From Chryseobacterium viscerum (GTDB lineage: Bacteria; Bacteroidota; Bacteroidia; Flavobacteriales; Weeksellaceae), in assembly GCF_002899945.2 (NCBI RefSeq), contig NZ_PPEG02000003.1, positions 372,001 to 436,000 of the forward strand: DNA of 64,000 nucleotides, written 5' to 3'. The notes under the pieces are model-generated. The model ran no database searches, was not told where the DNA came from, and worked only from the letters and a program-made list of their open reading frames with translations. This document shows positions 1 to 9,330 of this stretch, in pieces. Position 1 is the stretch's first letter; the number at the start of each line of letters is the position of its first letter. Made by a program: the position numbers and the translations under genes.

Positions 1-160
1 GTTTAGAATGAGCTTATTATTCTGTATTTCGGATTAGATTTTTAAGGGAGTACTTTTTTCAATTTTATTTTGAATAAATACGAAGATTTTATAATTTATT
101 GTAAGTTAATACTTTACGTTTGTGTTGTATCTGTGTAGTATCATGTTTTTTTCTAATTAA

Positions 161-191
161 TTGAATATATATGGCTTTTTGGATAGTTTTG
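161..191 (+). promoter_or_regulatory. Predicted promoter of the metalloprotease gene; rest of 1-336 empty
   Basis: TTG at 161-163, 20 bases, then TAGTTTTG at 184-191 fits the Bacteroidota sigma consensus (TTG, 17-23 bases, TAnnTTTG). Transcription would begin near 198, giving a leader of about 140 bases before the ATG at 337. A second isolated -7-like box, TACGTTTG, is at 115-122 without a well-spaced TTG. Nothing else is recognisable in the AT-rich first 336 bases. Confidence 0.5.
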
Positions 192-336
192 CTTGTGAAA
201 TATTCATATAAATACATGTTTTGATTGATTTATAGTAATTTCTGTTTGGGGCGCTGCCATTCATCAATTCATTCATATGTAATCTTTCTAAATCACATCA
301 ATTACACTTATTCACAATAATACTTTAAATAAATCT

Positions 337-3300
337 ATGAAAAAAAGAATTTTATTTGTTTGTGCATTAGCATCTTGTTTTACCGTTTTTAATGCTCAGA
401 GATGGGAGTCTGTCTCTCAAAAAACTTCGCAGATAAGAGAAGGGGTAGAAGTACAACATTCTTACAGAGTAGACCTGAAGTCTCTTAGAGAAATACTTAG
501 AAATGCTGAAGAAACAGGGAAAAATGCAAGACCTGTTATTATTTCTTTACCAACGGTAGAAGGAAAAATTGAAAAATTTGCGGTTTATAGCAACCCGGTG
601 ATGGATAAATCTCTGGTAGACAGATACCAGCTAGGTTCTTATGTAGGAGTTGGAGTAGATGATGCTTCTAAATATTTGAGATTCAGTACTTCTCCTACAG
701 ATATGCAGTCTATGATCATCAAAGATGGAGTATTTCAATTTATAGAGCCTATAAGCGCCGATAAACAAACGTATGGTGTTTTCTACAAAACAAAAGAAAG
801 TGGAGAGCATGGCTTTATATGTGAGACCGGAGAGAAGCATATTGAAGATATTGGGAAACTGGTTGCAAATGGTAAAAAATTGCTTTCAGGAGTAGGAATT
901 ACCCAAAGGCCGACGAATACAAAATACAGAGATTTCAGAATGGCATTGTCTGTTACCGGAGAATACAGTCAATATCAATTAACAGCAGCAGGAACTCCTG
1001 CCAATGCTACTGACGATGTGAAAAAAGGGGTTGTTCTGGCAGCAATGAATAATACAATGACTCGTATAAATGGTGTTTTCGAACGTGATTTTGGAGCTCA
1101 TTTAACGGTTCTGAACCTTCCGCAGCTTATCTATCTGGATGCAGCAGCAGATCCTTATAGTAATGATTTAAATACTCAGTTACAACAAACACTTACTTCT
1201 GTAGTAGGAAATGCCAATTATGATATTGGACATGTTCTTAATCAAAATGCAGAAAGAAGCGGAAATGCAGGAGGAATCGGTATTGTCTGTATAGATCCTG
1301 CTAATAATACAGATAAACAAAAAGGATCAGCTTATACACAAGGGCCTGTACCAGTAGGAGATGTTTTTGACTTTACTGCGGCTCATGAAATGGGGCATCA
1401 GCTGGGAGCTAATCATACATTTTCAAATACCTCGGTTACGGATGCTAATCAAGGAGCGAATGTAGAACCCGGAGGAGGAACAACCATTATGGGATATGCC
1501 GGGATTACCTATGATAATGTTCAGGCTAATGCGGATGGTTACTTCCATTACAAATCAATTGATCAGGTATTGACTAATTTAGAAAATAAACTTAATTGTG
1601 GGGTTTCACAAAATATCACTAATAATACAGCTCCTGCTATTAATCCTTTGGTGGCTTACAATATTCCTAAAGGAACTGCTTACTATCTAGAAGCTTCTGC
1701 TACAGATGCAGAAAATGATTCTGTGAATTATACGTGGGAGCAAAATGATAGTACAGATGGATTTTCTACCATTTCAGGAGACAGCGGATGGGGATATAAT
1801 CCTAAAGGAGCGTTGACAAGATCCATTCCCGGAACAGCTGACGGAAGAAGATATTTCCCTAAGTTAGAAACTGTGATGAACGGATCACTAACCAACAAGC
1901 AAAGTTGGGAAACCGTATCTTATATTCCTCGCGTATTGAATTATGCCGTGACAGTAAGAGATCAAAATCCACAACGTTCTATGGTCTCCAGCTCCACAAC
2001 GACCGTTACCGTAAAAGATGATGGCCCTTTCAAATTCAATGGGCTTACGGCATCTTCTGTGTTGTATAATGATGCGATGAACACGATATATTGGGATGCT
2101 GCCAATACCAACGCCGCTCCTTATAATACAGCCAGTGTAAAAATTGATTATACTACAAATAACGGAGTTACATGGACAGATCTGGTTGCGGCAGCACCCA
2201 ATACCGGAAGTTATAATGTACAAATGCCGGGTAATCTAAGTGGAACAGTTAAACTAAGAGTATCAGCCATTGGGAATATATTTTATGCAGTGTCTCCTGC
2301 TGTTACTGTAGGAAGTGCTCCTACATCTTCTGCGTCAGCACCTACAGGTATTTCTACCATAGATACTGAAGTTTTCAAAACAACAGCAAGAGTTTCATGG
2401 AACAGTGTTCCGGGAGCTACTTATTCTGTTAATTATAGAAAAGCAGGGACTGTAAACTGGTCTAATGCTACTAGTCCGGCAAATTCTTTGGTACTGAATA
2501 ACTTAGAAGACGAAACGGATTATGAAGTACAGGTAGCTGCTGTAGTTAATTCAGCTGCTGGAGCTTTTTCTAATAATTATACCTTTAAAACAAAAGGATT
2601 AAAGACAGGTGTTGATTATTGTATATTGAATTCAGGTTCACCTTATTATGCTGCAATTGTAGCTGCTAAAGTATCGAATCTGGATTATTTCAATGGTGTT
2701 GCAAGGTCATTTATAGATTTAAGTGAGGATTCCTCTAAAATAATTAATCTTGTTCAGGGCAATTCTTACACACTAAAGCCTGCGGTTGTGAATGTAGTTG
2801 CTGCAGCCAATGAAAATGTTTCTGTTTGGATTGATTATAACAGAAATGGAGTGTTTGAAGCTACGGAAAGAGTGAGCAGTATATCAGGAGGAGCACCGAA
2901 AGGACTGGTGAATTTTGGAGATCATACCTTTACCGTTCCAGCTACATCATATGCTGGAGATAAATTATTAAGAATGAGGATTATTGGTAAGTTTTCAACG
3001 GCAGCTCTAGCTAATACATGTGGTGAGCTGGCAAGCCAGGCGGGTGGCATTTTGGATCTTCCGGTAAAAATTACAGCAGGTACGCTGGCTGTAAGAGAAG
3101 CGATAGATACAAAATCATCAGAAATATCCATTTATCCTAACCCGGCAGATACATTTGTAGAAGTGAAAAACCTAAAGGGTAAAGCTGATTACAAAATCTA
3201 TAGTGCAGACGGAAGACTTGTTCAGGAAGGAAAACTTGACGGACAAAGAATCAATGTTGCTTCACTGGTAAAAGGAATGTATGTGATCACAATAAAAGAT

Positions 3301-3339
3301 GACAAAAACACTTATAACACCAAATTAATTAAAAAATAA
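337..3339 (+). CDS. Secreted reprolysin-like zinc metalloprotease with FN3, GEVED and T9SS sorting domains
   Basis: A 1000-residue exported protease. Residues 1-20 are a signal peptide ending in FNAQ. The metzincin zinc site is visible as AHEMGHQLGANH (His350, Glu351, His354, His360), with a Met-turn IMGYA near Met385, so a zinc endopeptidase of the reprolysin/ADAM-like group is expected. An Ig/PKD-like region follows, then a fibronectin type III module around 670-755, a GEVED-type module with a VWIDYNRNG motif around 790-900, and a C-terminal T9SS type A sorting domain (YPNPADTFVEV through KLIKK). Family knowledge predicts export by Sec, transit through the outer membrane by T9SS and loss of the sorting domain. 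It stands alone, with a promoter upstream and a terminator downstream. The substrate is unknown. Confidence 0.93.
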   Translation: MKKRILFVCALASCFTVFNAQRWESVSQKTSQIREGVEVQHSYRVDLKSLREILRNAEETGKNARPVIISLPTVEGKIEKFAVYSNPVMDKSLVDRYQLGSYVGVGVDDASKYLRFSTSPTDMQSMIIKDGVFQFIEPISADKQTYGVFYKTKESGEHGFICETGEKHIEDIGKLVANGKKLLSGVGITQRPTNTKYRDFRMALSVTGEYSQYQLTAAGTPANATDDVKKGVVLAAMNNTMTRINGVFERDFGAHLTVLNLPQLIYLDAAADPYSNDLNTQLQQTLTSVVGNANYDIGHVLNQNAERSGNAGGIGIVCIDPANNTDKQKGSAYTQGPVPVGDVFDFTAAHEMGHQLGANHTFSNTSVTDANQGANVEPGGGTTIMGYAGITYDNVQANADGYFHYKSIDQVLTNLENKLNCGVSQNITNNTAPAINPLVAYNIPKGTAYYLEASATDAENDSVNYTWEQNDSTDGFSTISGDSGWGYNPKGALTRSIPGTADGRRYFPKLETVMNGSLTNKQSWETVSYIPRVLNYAVTVRDQNPQRSMVSSSTTTVTVKDDGPFKFNGLTASSVLYNDAMNTIYWDAANTNAAPYNTASVKIDYTTNNGVTWTDLVAAAPNTGSYNVQMPGNLSGTVKLRVSAIGNIFYAVSPAVTVGSAPTSSASAPTGISTIDTEVFKTTARVSWNSVPGATYSVNYRKAGTVNWSNATSPANSLVLNNLEDETDYEVQVAAVVNSAAGAFSNNYTFKTKGLKTGVDYCILNSGSPYYAAIVAAKVSNLDYFNGVARSFIDLSEDSSKIINLVQGNSYTLKPAVVNVVAAANENVSVWIDYNRNGVFEATERVSSISGGAPKGLVNFGDHTFTVPATSYAGDKLLRMRIIGKFSTAALANTCGELASQAGGILDLPVKITAGTLAVREAIDTKSSEISIYPNPADTFVEVKNLKGKADYKIYSADGRLVQEGKLDGQRINVASLVKGMYVITIKDDKNTYNTKLIKK

Positions 3340-3401
3340 AAAACAGGAATGAATCTCCGTATCAGGATCTAAAAGCGGAGAGAAAAAAGATTTATTTAAC
3401 T

Positions 3402-3431
3402 AAAGGCTGTCTCTGATTGGAGGCAGCCTTT
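3402..3431 (+). terminator. Rho-independent terminator after the metalloprotease
   Basis: AAAGGCTGTCT at 3402-3412 pairs with AGGCAGCCTTT at 3421-3431 (11 bp including one G-T wobble), with an 8-base loop and T residues at the 3' side. It lies 60 bases after the stop codon and just before the convergent monooxygenase gene. Confidence 0.75.
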
Positions 3432-3437
3432 TGCTTA

Positions 3438-4601
3438 TTATGAATTTAAATGACCATTAAAAAAATCAAGCATGGTTGTTAATGATTTTTCAGAATGCAT
3501 TCGCTCTCCGTTTTCAAGGGATTCCTGTGTGGCAATAGCAGCTCTCTTGCGCATATTGTTTTCGTAGTCAGAAATAGCATCCTGTAAAGAAGAGTAGCTG
3601 TTATCCGTCAAATATTCACTCAATTCAAGAGCATCCAGCATAGCCATATTGGCACCTTCCCCTGCAAATGGAGGCATTACATGAGCGGCATCTCCTATCA
3701 GCGTTATATTGGGCTGGGCTTCCCAGGTCTGATCCAAAGGCATATAATAAATAAGGCGTGGAATAAAAGGAGCCGTCGCATTTTCAAAAAGTTCATCCCA
3801 GATTGGACTCCATTCAGAGTACTCTGTTTTAAACCACTTCAATACCTGTGTAGTATCGGAAAAGTCGATACCGCTGTTGATCACCCAGTTTTCGTCTGTT
3901 TTAAAGCTTGCATAAAAACCAAGATCCCCATTTCCTTTCTGGCCGAGTAAAATATTTTTAGTATTTCCAAAGGCCATTATCTTTCCACCTTTAATCATCG
4001 CATCAATCTGAGGCGCATTTTCTTTTGAAATATTGCCTTCCAGCATGATCACTCCGGAATAAACAGGTTTAATATCAGTAAGATAAGGGCGTATCTTAGA
4101 ATTGGCTCCATCACCAGCAATAACGAGGTCTGCATATACCGAATTTCCGTTTTTGAAATGCAGCAGCCAGCCTTCACCCTGACGTTCCATCGAGAGAAAA
4201 TGACTGTCCCAGACTACCGTTTCGGGATGTAGGGATTTCAGAAGCATATTTCTTAACGGACCGCGGTCTATTTCAGGACGAAAATGTTCATGCCCAAAAT
4301 CCTCTTCAGGCTTAGTTTCATGATCATTAAAGAATATTTCTGCCTTTTCATTGAGAATCAAAGTTCTGTCTGCACCAGGACGGAAAGTTTTTTTAAACTC
4401 TTCCAACAGTTCTGCCTTATGTATAGCTGCCAGCCCGGAATCTTCGTGCATATCGAGAGGGGAGCCCTGTACCCGTGCATATTGATTAAAGTCTCTTTCA
4501 TATACTTTTACATGGGCACCTTTTAGTTGTAAAAGTCTTGCCAGCGTAAGTCCTGCCGGACCACCGCCAACGATTGCTATTGATTTATTTTCTATCAGCA
4601 T
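3438..4601 (-). CDS. Tet(X)-like FAD-dependent monooxygenase
   Basis: 387 residues, close to the usual length of Tet(X) (about 388). Visible landmarks are the FAD-binding GGGPAGLTLARLLQ near the N-terminus, an LDMHEDSGLAA segment matching the equivalent LDLH..SG..A of Tet(X), an RGPLRNMLLKSL helix, a DLVIAGDGANSKIR segment, and GDAAHVMPPFAGEGAN at 303-318 (second FAD motif). Class A flavin hydroxylases use NADPH and O2 to hydroxylate aromatic or polycyclic substrates; Tet(X) itself inactivates tetracyclines. Similarity is clear by eye but far from identity, so whether tetracycline is a substrate cannot be said. It lies 27 bases downstream of an AraC-type regulator on the same strand, suggesting a two-gene unit. 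Confidence 0.85.
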   Translation of the reverse strand: MLIENKSIAIVGGGPAGLTLARLLQLKGAHVKVYERDFNQYARVQGSPLDMHEDSGLAAIHKAELLEEFKKTFRPGADRTLILNEKAEIFFNDHETKPEEDFGHEHFRPEIDRGPLRNMLLKSLHPETVVWDSHFLSMERQGEGWLLHFKNGNSVYADLVIAGDGANSKIRPYLTDIKPVYSGVIMLEGNISKENAPQIDAMIKGGKIMAFGNTKNILLGQKGNGDLGFYASFKTDENWVINSGIDFSDTTQVLKWFKTEYSEWSPIWDELFENATAPFIPRLIYYMPLDQTWEAQPNITLIGDAAHVMPPFAGEGANMAMLDALELSEYLTDNSYSSLQDAISDYENNMRKRAAIATQESLENGERMHSEKSLTTMLDFFNGHLNS

Positions 4602-4628
4602 TTTTAATTTAAATTTTACAATGCAAAT

Positions 4629-5384
4629 TTATTTTCCTTTCAACACTGATAATAGTACAAATCGGTCGTTTTTATTTTGGGATAATTCTTTAGGGGCAAC
4701 TCCTGAAAATTTCTTCACTTCTTTGATGAAATGATTTTGATCTGTGTAGTTGAGCTCGGGGAAAAGTCTTCCCTGTGCGATATGTTCCAATGATGCCCTG
4801 AAACGCAATATAGTAGAGTAGGCTTTTAATGATAAACCTAGCTGTTTGGTAAAATACCGGTTGATCTGCCTGCTGCTCCAGCCTGTTTTCTCAGACAGTT
4901 CCAGCACGCTCATTTCTCCTTTTGAGGCATAAACCAATTCGAAAAGTTTACGTTTTCTTTCATCCACCTTTGGAGGAAGAAGATCTTTTATTTTTTGAAT
5001 CGCTTTTAAACAGCAAGCATCAAAATCTTTTATATCATTAGCCTTAAAATTCCAGAAATCAGGGGAGAGTTCTTTTCCAATATTTAATAAATCTGCGATG
5101 GAAGTCTGTAAAATATACTCAACAGCAAGAGGTTTGAAACTGACAACAAAAGCAAGGGTATGGGGATGAATATACCTTTGCTCAGGATATGTTTCCAAGC
5201 CGAGAAGGGTAATATGGAAAGGTTCGGAATCCGACTGTGAAAAGAATAGATCTATTCTTCCGTCAGGAATAATGACAACTTCTTTAGCTTCATCGGAAAG
5301 ATTCTGAAAAGTTCCCAGATTTTCTACAAAATCAGCGATCTCTTTATCGGGCTCGATGAAATGATAAGAGAAGTCATTGTCCAT
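4629..5384 (-). CDS. AraC-family transcriptional regulator
   Basis: 251 residues. The N-terminal 150 residues form a ligand-sensing domain that I cannot assign. The C-terminal part carries an AraC-type double helix-turn-helix: first helices around MSVLELSEKTGWSSRQINRY and the second recognition region around YTDQNHFIKEVKKFSGVAPK, the usual position of the conserved F..xxF..xxG..P motif. It is first in a likely two-gene transcript with the Tet(X)-like monooxygenase (27-base gap), so control of that gene is the simplest reading. The inducer is unknown. No convincing promoter motif was seen upstream. Confidence 0.85.
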   Translation of the reverse strand: MDNDFSYHFIEPDKEIADFVENLGTFQNLSDEAKEVVIIPDGRIDLFFSQSDSEPFHITLLGLETYPEQRYIHPHTLAFVVSFKPLAVEYILQTSIADLLNIGKELSPDFWNFKANDIKDFDACCLKAIQKIKDLLPPKVDERKRKLFELVYASKGEMSVLELSEKTGWSSRQINRYFTKQLGLSLKAYSTILRFRASLEHIAQGRLFPELNYTDQNHFIKEVKKFSGVAPKELSQNKNDRFVLLSVLKGK

Positions 5385-5519
5385 AAGTATTGCTTGCAGA
5401 AGACTGCTTTTTAATGAAGGAAATTACAAAATTTGGCATAAACCAGCAAGCTAAATAAAAATTCATAAGGATATCTGATCATCCATTTTACCGAAGATAA
5501 AAATAGAATTAAAATAAAA

Positions 5520-5546
5520 CCCGGACTATAAAAAATATAGCCCAGG
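5520..5546 (-). terminator. Terminator at the end of the nickel/TonB operon
   Basis: Read on the minus strand, an 11-bp stem (5546-5536 with 5530-5520, two G-U wobbles) closes a five-base loop of T residues and is followed by a T-rich run. It lies 34 bases past the stop of the TonB receptor gene, so it would end the long minus-strand operon. Confidence 0.6.
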
Positions 5547-5579
5547 TCTCCACAAGATTAAAAAATATATTAAAAACGG

Positions 5580-8012
5580 TTAAAATGAATATCCTACAGA
5601 AGCCATTACATTTCTGGGTGCTCCTGGGAAAGCCCGTGTATAATCAAAACCACCCAGGAAATAGTACTTGTCAAAAATATTGTTGATATTCACAGACATT
5701 TTCATCTTTCCGATATGGTAATATACTGCTGCATTTACAGTGGTATAAGAAGGCCATTCTCCCCAAAGTGCATTTCCGGCACTGTCTTTTCCGATGCTGT
5801 TGTCCATACGTCTGGTATCTACATAATAAACTCCGGCTCCGAATCCCAACCCTTTCAAAGCAGTCGTTGAAAACACATATTTCAGCCACATGCTTGCCAT
5901 ATTTTTAGGAGCTCCCGGTAAAGCCTGGCCCACTTCTGAAGCAATAGAAGATGATTTTACTTCGGTCTGATTGTAGGTGTAATTTCCCATGATCTGAAAC
6001 TCTTTGGTCAACTGTCCGCGGATATCCAGCTCAACCCCTTTTGATACGGCTTGCCCTGACTGTCTATAGACTGGAAAGCCGGTTGTACTGATTTCACCTG
6101 TAGCGATCAGCATATTTCGGCGTTCAATCTGAAAGAGAGAAAGGTCCATCTGCAGTTGATTCTTAAAAAATCCGGTTTTAAGACCTGTTTCAATCTGGAA
6201 ACTATGCTCTGCGGTAAAAGGTTTATCCACTCCGTAATCCTGATAATTCTGAATGAAATTGGCTCCCACAGGGGCAAAACCCTGAGAATAGCTTGCAAAG
6301 TAATTGATCTGATCATTAATCTGATACGTCAGTCCGATACGGGGCAGCCATGCATTTTGTGTGGCGCTGTAGCGGTTGGCAGAATTGATGGTTTCAGAAT
6401 AATAATGCTCATGGCGTAATCCAACAACAAGCTTCAGCCTTTCCGCAAATGAAATCTGATCCTGCACATAAATTCCTGTTGTTTTATAAGGGCTTAAAAA
6501 TGGATAATTGCCCTGTGCCAGCCATACATAATTACTGAGATCATGCGTGGTATACGTAGGATTATTAAGATCAAAGGTAAGAGGAACTATTTTTCCGTCT
6601 ATTTTCTGCTGTCTGGCTTCACGCTGTTGGTTGTTGCTGTCTCCTTCATATTGTGCATAATCTACTCCGGCTATAAGATGATGTTTGATGATATTTCCGA
6701 CTGGCTCCCATTTCAGATAGACTACAGAATTATCTGTATAATCTTTTCCATGACGGTCAAAGAAACGCATATTCATAATCGTATTGTTGGGTGCATCTGC
6801 GTAGCTGTTCAAGGTACGGTGTTCATTGACATCTTCCTGATAAACCGACTTCATATAGCTGGCATTCAATGAAAGGTTATGCGTAAGTCTCTGGCTTACT
6901 CTTGCGCTGAAAGAGAAAGATTTTGTGTTGTAAAAATCTGAAGGCTGGCTTAACGTAAAAGATCGGGGCAGAGCATAGAAATCATTGTTCCTAAGACCCA
7001 TTCCGCGGTCCAGATATCCATGAAACTGATCGTACACAAGATCTATGTCTACCTGGGTTCCATCCAATGGTTTAAAAGTAAAAGAGGGAGCAATCATAAA
7101 GTTCTTCTGCTGATTGACATTCCGGAACGTTTTGCTGTCTTCATAGCCTGCGTTCAGACGATACAGGATTTTCTTATCCTTATCCAAGGGTCCGCCAAGA
7201 TCAATACTTGTACGGACTGTCTGAAAGCTTCCCACTGAAAAATTCACTGATCCTTTCTGGTATTCCAACGGTTTTTTTGTGACCATATTGATGGTGCCTC
7301 CAGGAGTAATGTCACCGAATAAAGAGGCTCCCGGACCTTTTAAAACAGAAACACTTTCCAGATTAATTGTAAGCGGAGAACGGTAATAGCTGTTTCCATA
7401 GCTGTACCCGGAACGAAGTCCGTTCACGAGACGGATTCCGGTTTCATAACCGCTTTTAAACCCCCGAATGATAAGATCATCATAAGAAGAAGCGGTCGTT
7501 ACGCCGGCCAAATCCTGTGCCACTTCGCGCGTTGTATAAGCCTGTTTGTCTTCCATAAACTCGCTGCTTACAATAGAAACCGACTGTGGAAGATCTTTTA
7601 AGTTTCCTGAAAATTTCCCACCCAGTTCAAGATTATTCGTAAGATAAGAATTGTTTCTGCGGGCAGTGACCAGAATTTCCTGAATATTGGTTTGATTTTC
7701 TGCCAGACGAATAATAATCCCTTTTTTATCATCATAAGAAAGAGAATCCAGGGTGATATGAGAACCGGAATATCCTTTAGCATCAATCGTAAGCTGAGCC
7801 GGATACTGAACCTGATTTTCAAATGTAAAATTACCGTCTTTACCTGTGGTCGCAGTTGTTCCCTGATTCAAGGAAATGATGGCATGGGAAATTATTTTTC
7901 CCTCCTGGTTCAGAACTTTTCCAAAAACAGGATGTATTTCCTGTGCCGATAAGGCAAAGGGAAGTAAGAGCATTATACCATTGATGTATAATACTTTCTT
8001 TGTTGTATTCAT
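5580..8012 (-). CDS. TonB-dependent siderophore-type outer-membrane receptor
   Basis: 810 residues. Signal peptide about 1-23. A carboxypeptidase-regulatory-like beta domain occupies about 28-100, a TonB-box/plug domain about 110-240 (QSVSIVSSEFMED, then GPGASLFGDITPGGTINMVT, typical of siderophore receptors), and a 22-strand barrel runs to the terminal aromatic residue (SVGYSF). Such receptors import metal chelates across the outer membrane using TonB energy. It is the last gene of a same-strand array, 16 bases after the GNAT gene and behind a FecBCD-like importer and HypA/HypB. That context points to nickel, or a nickel complex, as cargo rather than iron, but this is inference; an iron siderophore or cobalamin-like ligand cannot be excluded. 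Confidence 0.92.
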   Translation of the reverse strand: MNTTKKVLYINGIMLLLPFALSAQEIHPVFGKVLNQEGKIISHAIISLNQGTTATTGKDGNFTFENQVQYPAQLTIDAKGYSGSHITLDSLSYDDKKGIIIRLAENQTNIQEILVTARRNNSYLTNNLELGGKFSGNLKDLPQSVSIVSSEFMEDKQAYTTREVAQDLAGVTTASSYDDLIIRGFKSGYETGIRLVNGLRSGYSYGNSYYRSPLTINLESVSVLKGPGASLFGDITPGGTINMVTKKPLEYQKGSVNFSVGSFQTVRTSIDLGGPLDKDKKILYRLNAGYEDSKTFRNVNQQKNFMIAPSFTFKPLDGTQVDIDLVYDQFHGYLDRGMGLRNNDFYALPRSFTLSQPSDFYNTKSFSFSARVSQRLTHNLSLNASYMKSVYQEDVNEHRTLNSYADAPNNTIMNMRFFDRHGKDYTDNSVVYLKWEPVGNIIKHHLIAGVDYAQYEGDSNNQQREARQQKIDGKIVPLTFDLNNPTYTTHDLSNYVWLAQGNYPFLSPYKTTGIYVQDQISFAERLKLVVGLRHEHYYSETINSANRYSATQNAWLPRIGLTYQINDQINYFASYSQGFAPVGANFIQNYQDYGVDKPFTAEHSFQIETGLKTGFFKNQLQMDLSLFQIERRNMLIATGEISTTGFPVYRQSGQAVSKGVELDIRGQLTKEFQIMGNYTYNQTEVKSSSIASEVGQALPGAPKNMASMWLKYVFSTTALKGLGFGAGVYYVDTRRMDNSIGKDSAGNALWGEWPSYTTVNAAVYYHIGKMKMSVNINNIFDKYYFLGGFDYTRAFPGAPRNVMASVGYSF

Positions 8013-8028
8013 GTATATTTTCTCTGTA

Positions 8029-8553
8029 TTATTTATTTTCCTCTGAAATCATCAGCTCCATGTGCAAAGTAGGATAGGTTCCTTCATAGCAGGATTTGAG
8101 AAGTATAAAGCCTTGTTTCAGCCAATATTCATAGGCTCCTTTAAGGAAAGGATGGGTGTGGAGGTATAAACGTTTGATATTTTTTTCCTGAGCCGTTTTT
8201 ACAAGTTCCTGAAATAGCTGGGTAGCAATACCCGCTCTTCTGTAATCAGGGTTAACGAATAATCTCGCTACTTCTACAGTTCTCATTTGATCAATATCCA
8301 AGTGAGGAAAACGATAGTCGTAGGGCATCATTCCAATCACTCCTATAAGTTTTCCCTCTACTGTACGAGCCTGTATAAAGGACCCGGAAGGAGCGTTAAG
8401 ATAATTTTGTTCAAAATTAACCAGATCTTTGGGAACGATCAGCGGATCAAGCAAAGGATACAGCTGGCGCCTGAATTCCATCACATAAGGAAGTACTTCA
8501 AATACATGATAGTCTTCTACTTTCGATATCGTTATTTCTTCATTATTTTTCAT
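8029..8553 (-). CDS. GNAT-family N-acetyltransferase
   Basis: 174 residues with a GNAT fold signature: strand 4 VEVARLFVNPDYRR followed by the acetyl-CoA pyrophosphate loop RRAGIATQLF, and a C-terminal YEYWLKQGF segment common to the family. It should transfer an acetyl group from acetyl-CoA to an amine or similar acceptor in the cytoplasm. It sits between the ABC importer ATPase (6-base gap) and the TonB receptor (16-base gap), so it is co-transcribed with metal uptake genes. Whether it modifies a metallophore, a toxic ligand or a protein is not visible in the sequence. Confidence 0.88.
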   Translation of the reverse strand: MKNNEEITISKVEDYHVFEVLPYVMEFRRQLYPLLDPLIVPKDLVNFEQNYLNAPSGSFIQARTVEGKLIGVIGMMPYDYRFPHLDIDQMRTVEVARLFVNPDYRRAGIATQLFQELVKTAQEKNIKRLYLHTHPFLKGAYEYWLKQGFILLKSCYEGTYPTLHMELMISEENK

Positions 8554-8559
8554 ATATTT

Positions 8560-9330
8560 TTATTTTAATTGGGGGGCAAACATTGGAGTTCCCTGGTTGT
8601 CTAAAGCCAGCAAAGGAACCTCATAAGTATCTTCAAGAAGCCGTTGCAGTTCATCTGTTTCCATAGACTGAACAGAAACCAGCTCATGATGGCGCATGAC
8701 AAAAAAATCATCCCCAAACAGGAAAGCGAGATTAGGATCATGCATTACACACAAAACAGTCGTCCCTTCATTCACCAACTGGCGGATGACTTCCAGTACA
8801 GCGACCTGATAATGTAGGTCGAGATGATTGGTGGGTTCATCCAGCATCAGTACGTCCGGCTTTTGAACCAATATTCGGCATAACAATACCAGCTGACGTT
8901 CGCCACCGGAAAGAGAAGTGTAAGGTTTATCTTTTAAGTGGATTAAATTAAGTTTCTGAAGGATCGCTTCAACCTCTTTATAGTCTGTCTTTCCAGGGGA
9001 AAATCTTGAAAATGAAGCCCGCCCTGTCAGGATTACATCAAATACGGTAAACGGGAAAGTAGTCTGATGAAACTGGGTTAAAAATCCCAGACGGAAAGGA
9101 GATGATGTTCCTGTTTTTATTTTTTTGCGTTCTTTATTACCAATCCATACGCTTCCTGTATATTTTTTTTCCAGTCCTGCAATGATTTTGAATAACGTTG
9201 ATTTTCCGCTTCCGTTTCTTCCCAAAATGATGGAAAGTCTGCCTTTTTTAAAGTCTGCCTTTACATTTTTCAGTACTTCTTCTTTTCCGTAGCAAAAAGA
9301 AAGCTGTTCAAGGGAGATTATATTTTTCAT
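8560..9330 (-). CDS. FecE/BtuD-type ABC transporter ATP-binding protein
   Basis: 256 residues with a complete ABC ATPase set: Walker A GRNGSGKST, Q-loop FLTQFHQ, signature LSGGERQ, Walker B VLMLDEPTNHLDL and switch histidine in VMHD. This is the energising subunit of a FecCD-type metal-chelate importer. Its ATG overlaps the stop of the permease gene by four bases, a sign of translational coupling. With the permease and binding protein it forms a complete class II importer. Confidence 0.93.
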   Translation of the reverse strand: MKNIISLEQLSFCYGKEEVLKNVKADFKKGRLSIILGRNGSGKSTLFKIIAGLEKKYTGSVWIGNKERKKIKTGTSSPFRLGFLTQFHQTTFPFTVFDVILTGRASFSRFSPGKTDYKEVEAILQKLNLIHLKDKPYTSLSGGERQLVLLCRILVQKPDVLMLDEPTNHLDLHYQVAVLEVIRQLVNEGTTVLCVMHDPNLAFLFGDDFFVMRHHELVSVQSMETDELQRLLEDTYEVPLLALDNQGTPMFAPQLK

